Origin: Diphasiastrum complanatum
Lineage: Eukaryota; Streptophyta; Lycopodiopsida; Lycopodiales; Lycopodiaceae
NCBI GenBank assembly: GCA_029204225.1
Contig: CM055095.1
Location: 43,675,184-43,739,183 of the forward strand
Direction of reading: 5' to 3'
Length of the DNA: 64,000 bases
The notes under the pieces are model-generated. The model made no database searches. It was not told the origin of the DNA and saw only the letters and a list, made by a program, of their open reading frames with translations. This document shows, in pieces, positions 8,248 through 16,402 of the stretch; position 1 is the first letter of the stretch; each line of letters begins with the position of its first letter. A program made the translations under genes and the position numbers.

Positions 8248-10695
8248 GTGAGTCAAATACTAAGTAAGGGCCTCAAGGTGGAGTTTGATGGAAATGCTTG
8301 TTTGATCAAAAGGAAGGATGTCTTGATTGGAAAAGGTAAAAGGCAAGGGAAGTTGTTCAAACTTGATGCTTGTGTTATTGCTAACCAAGTTGGATGTGTT
8401 GCAAGGGAGCAAATTTCTATTCAAGAGGTTTGGCACAAAAGGATGGGACACCTCAACTTCAAGTCATTGGAGGTAATGGCAAGGAAGAAGGTTGTGATTG
8501 GTCTTCCAAGTTCGTTAAGTAATGACAAGCATGTTTGTGAGTCTTGTGCTTTGTCTAAGTCACATAGACTACCTTATACTAGATCTATTTCTAGATCTAC
8601 AAAGCCTTTTCAACTTGTACATTCGGATATTCATGGATTTACTACAATTAGCAATAGTGGAGCTAAGACGTATGTAACATTCATTGATGATTTTAGTAGA
8701 TTTTGTTGGATCTATCTACTAAAGAGCAAGGATGAAGTGTATGATGTCTTTGTCAAGTTCAAGAATGCAAGGGAGAACCAATTTTCCACAAAGATCAAGT
8801 GCTTGAGAGGTGACAATGGTGGCGAGTACATATCTAACAAGTTCAAGGCCTTTTGTGATGAGCATGGGATCAAGAGGGAGTATACAACATCAAGGACCCC
8901 ACAACAAAATGGAGTGGCTGAAAGGAAGAATAGGACTTTATGTGAAAGTGCTAAATCTATGAGGTTAAGTGCTAATCTTGACAAACCATTTTGGGATCAA
9001 GCTTTGTTGTGTGCCAATTTCTTGTGCAATAGGTGGCCGAGTGCTATTTTGGATGGAAGGACACCTTTTGAGATGCTATTCAAGAGGAGGCCGAGTGTCA
9101 ACTTTCTAAGAACCTTTGGATGCACATGCTATGTCAACATTACTCTTGATGATAGGACCGAGGAGGATCCATCTTCAAGAAGAGGTATTTTTGTTGGATA
9201 TAGTGAGGTGAGTAAAGCCTACAAGGTTTACATTCCTTCTACTAACAAAGTGATTGTTGGTAGAGATGTCATTTTTGATGAGGGAAACATTCCAAAGGTG
9301 TCTTCAAGCATGATTGATGGTAAAGTAGATGGATCTAACATTCTTGATGTTGATGAGAAGGATCCTACTTTGGATGGTGGTGATGATGAACCTTCATCAA
9401 GTCAAAAGCCAAGGAGAACATCAAGAGAAAGACAAGTACCTTCAAGGCTCACATATGATCAAAAGGGTAAGCAAGTAGTTTCTAGAAATTATGTTGCTTT
9501 CCTAACCTCTTTGGATGAGCCTACAAGTGTAGATCAAGCAAGGAAAGAAGAGGAGTGGATCCAACCAATGGATCTTGAGTATCGATCTCTTATGAAGAGC
9601 GGAACATCTTTTGGAGGATCTTCTTGTGTACATGGAGCTATGCAAGTGGATGGATGTTATCTTGCTGTAAAATCAAGTAATGGATCTGGAAAACAAATTT
9701 TCAATGACTTTGATGGTCAAGTTGAAGATCAAGAAGTTGATCTCAAAGGGCTTCAACTAGTCAAAAGGGAAGTTGGCAATTTGGAGCTAGTCAATAGCAT
9801 CAAAGGAGAGGTAATTGGAAAAGGAGTTATGGATCTGTTTTTACAACATATTGAAGACTCAAGTAAGGTCAAAGGAGCAGCAAGGAAGTGTTGTTCAAGT
9901 TTACTTTACTTGTTCTATCTCATATTTGAGCAGTTTCATGTGGATATGTGCAAATTATCAAGATATAGTAAAACTAGCTACATTGGTGAGCATTGTTTTG
10001 ATGTTGGATTTGTACTAGCATTCTTGGCTGATTTTTCTGATGTAAATGAAGCTATTGGAGGCTCATTATGTCACTCATTCATGGCCAAGTCATCAAGTGA
10101 TGATGGCATCTTATGGCAAGATGAAGATGGAGGCTCATTCATGGAGTATCATGGTGGATACAAGGCAACAAAGGACAAAGGAGGAGAAGGCATGCAAGCA
10201 AAAGTTGATCACTCACATTTATTGGTTGTTTGCTGTATTTTTCCAGAGAGTTCAGAGTTGGAAGCATGGTGGAATCATATCACTTACATTCTATTTGATT
10301 CTTTATGTTCTAGTCACATTTTTACATGTAAAATTGATGTAAGAAATAGTGAAGCATCCCAAGTGGACACTATTCTCTATATCAATTATGGTTGTTTCTA
10401 TTTTGAGCATTACATGATCATTGAAAGAAGGTCTATTCTTAGGAAGAAGATCATTCTTATGATGGATCAAAGTTCTATTGTCAAAAACTATGCTAGGAGC
10501 AAGCATATTGAGATACAATATCATTTTGTGAGGGAGCGAGTCATTGCAAAGGAGGTGGAGCTTCAACATGTGTCTTCAAGGAAATGTGTAGCTGATATCT
10601 TCACCAAAGCATTGGGAAAAGACTTGTTCATAAAGCATAGGACTTCACTTGTATTATCAAAGTCTATGCTAAAACTAGTTGAAGAGGGAGTGTGA
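8248..10695 (+). CDS. copia pol ORF, RT replaced by unknown segment
   Basis: 815 codons without a stop. Residues 63-100 hold the integrase HHCC zinc site (H63, H68, C97, C100). D127, D189 and E225 form the DD35E core. Residues 295-450 are the usual integrase tail, acidic spacer and the WIQPMDLEYRSLMKSG block that opens RT. From about 454 to 737 there is no RT or RNase H core but unknown sequence, with a run of hydrophobic, Cys-rich residues near 560-600 and a match near 697-709 to the duplicated unit of the minus-strand ORF at 3484-4914. From 738 on the RNase H end returns (RSKHIEIQYHFVRERV, ADIFTKAL). The stop codon falls inside the 3' LTR. The true polyprotein start is deleted, so the given start is only the first open codon. 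It may be an integrase-bearing fusion product, or a pseudogene young enough to lack stops. Confidence 0.75.
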   Translation: MSQILSKGLKVEFDGNACLIKRKDVLIGKGKRQGKLFKLDACVIANQVGCVAREQISIQEVWHKRMGHLNFKSLEVMARKKVVIGLPSSLSNDKHVCESCALSKSHRLPYTRSISRSTKPFQLVHSDIHGFTTISNSGAKTYVTFIDDFSRFCWIYLLKSKDEVYDVFVKFKNARENQFSTKIKCLRGDNGGEYISNKFKAFCDEHGIKREYTTSRTPQQNGVAERKNRTLCESAKSMRLSANLDKPFWDQALLCANFLCNRWPSAILDGRTPFEMLFKRRPSVNFLRTFGCTCYVNITLDDRTEEDPSSRRGIFVGYSEVSKAYKVYIPSTNKVIVGRDVIFDEGNIPKVSSSMIDGKVDGSNILDVDEKDPTLDGGDDEPSSSQKPRRTSRERQVPSRLTYDQKGKQVVSRNYVAFLTSLDEPTSVDQARKEEEWIQPMDLEYRSLMKSGTSFGGSSCVHGAMQVDGCYLAVKSSNGSGKQIFNDFDGQVEDQEVDLKGLQLVKREVGNLELVNSIKGEVIGKGVMDLFLQHIEDSSKVKGAARKCCSSLLYLFYLIFEQFHVDMCKLSRYSKTSYIGEHCFDVGFVLAFLADFSDVNEAIGGSLCHSFMAKSSSDDGILWQDEDGGSFMEYHGGYKATKDKGGEGMQAKVDHSHLLVVCCIFPESSELEAWWNHITYILFDSLCSSHIFTCKIDVRNSEASQVDTILYINYGCFYFEHYMIIERRSILRKKIILMMDQSSIVKNYARSKHIEIQYHFVRERVIAKEVELQHVSSRKCVADIFTKALGKDLFIKHRTSLVLSKSMLKLVEEGV
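10681..10690 (+). other. Polypurine tract
   Basis: GAAGAGGGAG directly precedes the 3' LTR start TGTGAAAG. It serves as the plus-strand primer in reverse transcription. It also encodes the last residues of the long ORF. Confidence 0.85.
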
Positions 10696-11340
10696 AAGAT
10701 TCAACTAGTTTCATCACATTTTGCAATATTTTCATATTTGGCATATTGAGGCCAAAACTTGTTTTAGACTTAGAGGTTGACTTTTCAAAGTTCATTAGTC
10801 TAAATTTCATTTGAATAAACACTTTTTGAAAGTGTGGGAAAGATAGAATGCGAGTTTGAGTAGATTCAAGTTGAATAGGTTGGGTACATTGAATCTAGAC
10901 CCAAAATTGGTAGGGTTAGCATTTTGGTGGGAAATCCAAGTGGCCAAATAGGGTTTGGACCTACTATAATAGGATGTAACTCGTGGAGAGAGTCATCTTC
11001 TCTCTTCTCTATCTCATTTCATGCTTATACATGGTTCTCTTGGGTTCTACTATCCATTGGTGCACTATCTTGGTGATTGCTTGCAATTCTATGTGTAGAA
11101 TGTTCTATATTTGCTATATTTAAATCCACACATGTGAAATACAGTAGCTTGCTGGTTTTGTACGGACAGAAACAATACATAATCATTTCATTCAAGTTTG
11201 ATCAAGTTCTATTAGTGTTTGCATCTCAAATTGTGTGTAGATGCTGATTTTTCTACATTGGTGAAATTGGTAGTGTATTTCTCTTTCTAACCAAAGATCA
11301 TTCAAGTAGATTGGATCTTAAGGATCTGAAATCTTTCACA
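10691..11340 (+). repeat. 3' LTR, complete (650 bp)
   Basis: It begins TGTGAAAGATTC and ends GAAATCTTTCACA, giving inverted ends TGTGAAAGAT/ATCTTTCACA. It is followed by the TCTAT duplication. The TATA region is altered compared with the 5' copy. Confidence 0.93.
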
Positions 11341-11345
11341 TCTAT

Positions 11346-11869
11346 GAGTCACTTTGGATTCGTTTAACATGTGTGTGCATAGAATACACGAGACTTTTTG
11401 GCCTTATCCTTTCCCGTTTGGAATTGATAGAATGCTATCCAGGAAGACTCAGAAGAGTTGGATAGTTGTTGGTTGCCAAAAAGTTAGAACTTCACATAAT
11501 GAGGTTTTGGTAAATCTTAAGTTATTCCTCTTAAGTTATTAGAACTTAAGAGAAAAATCTAGACGTATTTAAGATTGGGACCCTAACTTTGGAATGACGA
11601 TTTGTGCCATGTCTAAAGTAAGGGCGTTTTTGGGATTACAATCCTTATATAGGCACCGCGTGTGAGTTGGAAAAGTCTGGAACTTTCCAGATGGAAAGGA
11701 CTTTCAGGAACAATTCATGTGTCTTTTAAGAATTGTAATGCACTCTCATGATGTACTCTTATGATATGGTATGATCTCGAGAGTCTGGAGAGTTGAGGTT
11801 GGTGAATCATAACTCAGATTCTAGAATATACCTAATCCATAAGAAAGGATTGTCATTGGTAGATTACCC
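11346..11869. other. Unassigned sequence, decayed repeat
   Basis: This is the right side of the site hit by the copia element, so it was once continuous with sequence left of 7648. It has a TATA-like CTTATATAGG at 11644 and an LTR-like look, but no LTR ends or coding motifs can be fixed. Confidence 0.3.
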
Positions 11870-12958
11870 CGGATGAATAAACAAGATAGTGGAATTTTGG
11901 TAATGACTGGCCATCTTACCAAATCGACTATGTTTATTTGGGTAAAGACCAAGTAATTAGAGTATCTCGATAGGCTTTATGGATTACCAAGGCAACATTA
12001 TGAACATTTGCGATTCAAAGTTCATCGGTCGCTTTTGGTGGCCGTATTTGCTAAACTAGAGATGTTCTGAATTAAAGTTCTTCTAATCATTGGTAGTTAC
12101 CTTCTTTTATTGAGTATAGGACAAGAATCCGATGAATTATGATTGATGAATCATAGTTCAAATTCTAGTTATATTTGATCGTTTAAAAGAAGGATTACTC
12201 ACATGATCAGAAGATTAGTTGAGATATGTATTCATATTTTAGCAATCTCCTCGGAGGATGTTATCCTTGATGGAGATTGAGTTATAGTAAGCATTCGGCT
12301 ACCGGTTATAGCCCGTTTATGCTTATGTACAAATTTGAGCCTAGGTCACCCATTGTGGTTGAGACTCGGTTGATCAAGTTTCAAAAAGTAGCGGATTTTC
12401 TACATGGTATGCAGGAAATGCTACGGATTGCACGTGAGAATGTCTTGAGTACCCATGATGGGGACCGACATTATGCAAGTATGAAAAGATCACTGAGAGA
12501 CTTCCAAGTGGGGGATTTGATATTTTTAAGAGTCCCGAAGGATTCGAGTGTAATGTGTACCAACAAACATAATAAGTTGTCCCCTAGATATAGAGGACCG
12601 TTTAAGATTTTGAAAAAGATCAGATCCTTAGCTTACCAATTGGAACTCCCGGAAGGATCTCAAGTGCATCCCGTATTTCATGTAAGCCGACTCAAGAAGA
12701 GTCTACATGAAGGAGAGCATCTTGGATCTAGAGATCAGTTGGACCTGTTGGATGAATCATCGGGTGGATCTCATCTTGAACCCAAAAAGCTCTTGGATAC
12801 AAAAACTAAATGATTGAGAAATTGTATAGTTACTGATCATCTGGTTCGATGGAAGGGATGTACAGATGATGACGATTCCTGGAAACATGAAGGAAGCTTA
12901 AGGAGGAACTTTTTCAGTTTTAAGTTTCGAGGACAGAACTTGAATAAGGGGGGAAGAA
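11870..12958 (+). pseudogene. chromovirus integrase end and chromodomain
   Basis: From about 11885 to 12060 degraded integrase core can be followed (a DSGILVMTGHLTKS-like block, then GLPRQ.). The open part is 12277-12813 (178 codons): [13 protein letters not shown], then [43 protein letters not shown], the integrase C-terminal GPY/F-type module. After a stop at 12811, LVRWKGCTDDDDSWK is a chromodomain remnant, which targets such elements to heterochromatin. A polypurine run GGGGGGAAGAA at 12948 leads into the LTR. It is truncated on the left. Confidence 0.85.
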
Positions 12959-13415
12959 TGTCATGTCCATGACTGGTCTCGGGTAGCGTGTCCACGCTAG
13001 GGACCGGTAGATCGACAACTCGTAAGCTAATTGTGACTATAAGGGATGTGGGGTCCTTATGTGTACATGGTCATAATTAATGGTTGTAGTCCTAAACACT
13101 TGATGGTGGATTGGTATGGGTCTATCAATGAGTCGTTGAAAACTAGATGACGTGGCCCAGATAGGCTGTAGAGGTGTCCAGTGAGGTGTCATAGTGCATT
13201 ACTAGTGGTGCATGGGCCTTGAAGGGTATAAGTATACCTGTTGGACTCTCACTAGTGTATGCTTGATAGCATGCCCGGTGGTAGGATGCTGCTGGTGTGA
13301 TTCCATACTCCTCTTTGTGGTTGATCCATAGCTTGGGGGCTAGATCCATTCGATCTAGGTTTGGTTGGGTTGGTTTGTCCACCATTAGGTTCCCTTGTGT
13401 TGCTTGTGATTGGCA
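12959..13415 (+). repeat. chromovirus 3' LTR
   Basis: It starts TGTCATGTCCATGAC right after the polypurine tract, and ends around TTGTGATTGGCA. The internal phrases GGGTATAAGTATACC and GATCCATAGCTTGGGGGCTA recur in the minus-strand LTR at 49490-49935, so both belong to one family. The right edge is inferred from that comparison. Confidence 0.7.
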
Positions 13416-13425
13416 TGCTTAGAAT

Positions 13426-13960
13426 ATGATCCTTGGATTGAGGACTTTATACCAGCAGACATATCTAAAAGGCATTTTAGAAAAATTTCATATGTCTGAT
13501 TGCAAACCAATTGATACATCAATGGATCCAAGTATTGTATTGACTACACCTTCTTGTGTTGAGACTGATAGTGAAGTACTCGACTTAGCAAAGTACCCTC
13601 ATCATTCACTAATCGGATCTTTGATGTATGCAATGCTATGTACTAGACCAGATTTAGCATACACTGTTAGCACGTTAAGTCAATTCATGTCTAATCCTAG
13701 GATCTCTCATTGGAAAGCATTAAAGAGAGTGATGAGATATATTCAAGGAAGTTTAGATCACATTTTGTGTTATGATGGAAGTGCTATTGACCCACTCATC
13801 TTGCGAGGCTACTTTGACTCAGATTGGAGATGAACAGTCTCCACCAAAAAATCTACCTCCGAGTTTGTTTCAAAAGAAGCTATATGGATCAGGTTATTGC
13901 TTCACGACCTACATCCAACCGAAGTGTCCGACTTCTTCAGCAACTTCAGGAATGTCACTA
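13426..13960 (+). pseudogene. copia RT end and RNase H fragment
   Basis: 135 open codons read the copia RT thumb (YLKGILEKFHMSDCKPIDTSM, then YHSLIGSLMYAMLCTRPDLAY, then WKALKRVMRYIQGS) and the start of RNase H (YFDSDWR). A frameshift at about 13833 separates this from a STKKSTSEFVSKEAIWIRLLL block, where the catalytic centre is missing. No other part of this element lies to its left, since the chromovirus LTR abuts it. Confidence 0.8.
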
Positions 13961-14690
13961 TTTCCTAACAGTAACTTTTTTTTCAATTGTTTCAAAGAAG
14001 TAAACCTTTTGTCAACTTTTTATCCTAACCATGTACTTAATGTACAGCTGCCATTCTGTCGTTGTAGTTCAACTACTCCCTGAGTACAACAAAGTACTTA
14101 GTTAGATGACAAACATTTATTGTAATCAGATACATAGATCCGGTGTATAAATACACTTTCATCACACACTCTATGTGATACTCCGTCCATGAGACGAATG
14201 AACTTGAGCCTCCTAGTTACGTCGCCATATTGGTAGTAACTCATTGTTGTGCTTTAGTGTAATATAGCAGCAACACGCTTTTCTATCTATGTATAACGTA
14301 GATGAATGCTTATTGTGATTTGAATGCACTTCGCTCTTGTTTGCTCACGCTCGTTTACTCACTTTGATCAAAACACGGATGTCTACGACTCCTCAGTTTT
14401 CGATCAGTCGATGGTTGGCTTTGATGCTTGAGGAACTTGTGTTTCCTTGACACAATCAATCTAAGTTTTTTAGAACTGAACCTCTTATTGAATCTGATTT
14501 CTAGTAATACCTCACACCATTTCTAATCTCTTTGGTGGACTGTACTCATCCATTTGTTTTTTAGTATGAATGGTTTTCTTAAGATCTTGTTGGGCAGAGC
14601 GATTGAGTTGTGATTGTAATTTAGCATTTACATTCTTTCAGATTGTTCTTGCACATAGCAGCCCATAATAACGGGAGAGTCATTCCGCAA
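13961..14690. other. Probable copia LTR remains, no gene
   Basis: It follows the RNase H fragment in the position of a 3' LTR. A TATA-like GTGTATAAATACAC at 14142 is preceded by TGTAATCAG, which is common in copia LTRs. I could not find both LTR ends. The rest shows no open frame. Confidence 0.35.
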
Positions 14691-15880
14691 GTATTTCCTT
14701 CTCTCTTTTCTGTTCACGTTCTATCGCCCTATCAACAACCACTACGAATAGCACACCCAAATTGAAAAGGAAAAAGATGAGCATGAAAAGCTTCCCGAAA
14801 CTGGAGACAAAGTGCCCTTGCAACCAACATGTATAAACATTCGCCTACTGCAATCGGACACACACCACCTGAGGCTTTATCCAAAACTAAAAGCGAGCGA
14901 CACCTAAAAGATGAGCAACTGAAGCAGGAATATGTCCACAAGCAATGAAGGAGCACACCTTGAAAAGAAGATCAAAGCCACTAGCATAATCGTTTGGAGA
15001 GAAACAATCACATAGGTGCTCAAAGACCATTCCCGAAGGCCCACCGGTAGAGAGACGAGGATTGTGAAGAAAAGCTTTAATAAAATGAACCTCTACCAGT
15101 TGGAGATCAAAGTTAGGTTGAAAGTCTTCTACAAACAAAAGGAGAGTATCACTAGCATGGGGATGAAGCCGTTCAAATGTCTGAATAGTAGTAGAAGAAG
15201 GCATTGCTGTAACTAATGGAGTGAGAGCACGTGCTGCACAAGAATATTCCCCAGGTTGCCCAAGAAAAACACAGTGGCATAGACGACTATGAATAGGAAT
15301 GGATGTAGAGTTTGTGATAGAAACAAACTCACATTTAGTCTCAAGCATTTTCCCAATCACCTGACATGAAACGCCAAATTCTGTTATGAGTTTCTCGATG
15401 ACCTGCTTCACCACCTCTAGGAGGAAGAAAGGGGAAAGAGTAAAAGGCATGCCAAGGAACAATATCAGAAGGGTTGGTAGCTAAAGGAGTTAAAGGCAAC
15501 AAAAGATCTCTTTGTCCGTCCAAGCGAAGTGCAATTGGAATGCGGGCATAAAGGCGAGGACGAGGAAAACAAAGATAAAAGGAGCCCAAAATGTCAAGAT
15601 TGCATGCCCAAGCCCAACTAAAGTCTGGTGGTGAAAGAGGAGTAGGATGGGGAATGTGTGGTGTTGCTGAAAGGGAAGCTCATTGTTGAAAGGCGGTACA
15701 TGCATTTTGATGACGAGCTGCACATACAAACATCCACAACCTTGACACGGTACACGAGAGGATGGTTGTATAGATGACAAAGGAGAGGAAGGGATTGGTG
15801 TACGACGTTGTGGGGGATCCAATGCTGCTTTAAGATAATGATAGATGTAGCAAAGACATTCCCACATAATCTAAAATTTG
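14690..15880 (-). pseudogene. Non-LTR retrotransposon RT, N-terminal part
   Basis: Minus-strand frames read in order: a former zinc finger (CQGCGCLY near 15735), a hydrophobic stretch, then 191 open codons (15462-14887) with LVEVHFIKAFLHNPRLSTGG followed by PSGMVFEHL, a frameshift, then KASGGVCPIAVGECLYMLVARAL and a FPFQFGCAI block. Fingers and the first palm motif of a LINE-type RT are recognisable. The YADD half is absent here, but sequence with the same style occurs at 52566 and 59125. Several frameshifts make it inactive. It lies just upstream of the EGY3 promoter in the opposite direction. Confidence 0.65.
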
Positions 15881-16066
15881 AGCCTCCCCCCAAATCAAAA
15901 GGTAAAAAGCCATATAGGTAATATGATAGTAAAGGTAAAGGTGATATGATGGTATGTAAGTTTTAGGATAGCTGTATAAAGAGGGTGTATTTGGCCAATT
16001 GTTGATGCATGAGAAATAACACATGTCTAGAAAAGAATGGAAGGACAAGTGTTCTAAGCAGGAGCA

Positions 16067-16079
16067 TTCTAGAACATCC
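16067..16079 (+). promoter_or_regulatory. Heat-shock-element-like site upstream of EGY3
   Basis: TTCTAGAACATCC contains two perfect inverted units (TTC-2-GAA) and a third one base off (TCC for TTC) in the right spacing. It lies about 115 bases before the TATA box. Plant HSFs bind such arrays, and EGY3 is known in Arabidopsis as a heat- and stress-induced gene. Function here is inferred. Confidence 0.45.
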
Positions 16080-16193
16080 AGGAGAGAAGACGATCCTATC
16101 CCCAGCCCTATACAGGTCTTTTTATGCCACTCTTTTCCATTCATTTAAATGAACTGTCTTACGTGGTTGCCCGCTTCCGGCTGCACACCAGTC

Positions 16194-16200
16194 TATAAAG
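16194..16200 (+). promoter_or_regulatory. EGY3 TATA box
   Basis: TATAAAG, 203 bases before the EGY3 start codon. A start of transcription about 30 bases on would fall at the beginning of the TG/GA repeat. Confidence 0.5.
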
Positions 16201-16214
16201 CCTTGGGCACGGCT

Positions 16215-16216
16215 TG

Positions 16217-16281
<65 letters not shown>

Positions 16282-16292
16282 AGAGAGAGAGA
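16215..16292 (+). repeat. (TG)n(GA)n microsatellite in EGY3 5' UTR
   Basis: TG repeats at 16215-16250 run directly into GA repeats (16250-16278, and again 16283-16292 after ACAC). It lies between the TATA box and the ATG, so it is likely transcribed. GA runs in plant leaders can bind BPC/GAGA factors. Confidence 0.9.
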
Positions 16293-16402
16293 TTGATCGA
16301 TTATGTTTGATGCTCAGTGCAACCAGAGTTGGTCATTTCTCCGACCCTTGATTGACTGATCGATCTCTGTGAGCAACTGCTACTATAGGAGGAGATTCGA
16401 GA

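Larger units (their letters stand above)
7653..11340 (+). mobile_element. Young Ty1/copia element with internal replacement
   Basis: It is bounded by TGTGAAAGAT and ATCTTTCACA ends and flanked by TCTAT at 7648-7652 and 11341-11345, a 5-bp target duplication. The 5' LTR has lost its last 133 bases together with the primer site, gag and most of the protease. Protease-end coding begins about 8172. An 815-codon ORF follows, then a polypurine tract and a complete 650-bp 3' LTR. The two LTRs differ at about 17 of 517 aligned bases (counted by eye) with no indels, so insertion is recent. It cannot move on its own: no primer site, gag or RT. Confidence 0.93.

Noticed and set aside
14887..15462. Host gene on the minus strand next to EGY3
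   Set aside because: The motifs (PSGMVFEHL, then PIAVGE..LVAR in another frame) are those of a non-LTR RT, and it is frameshifted.
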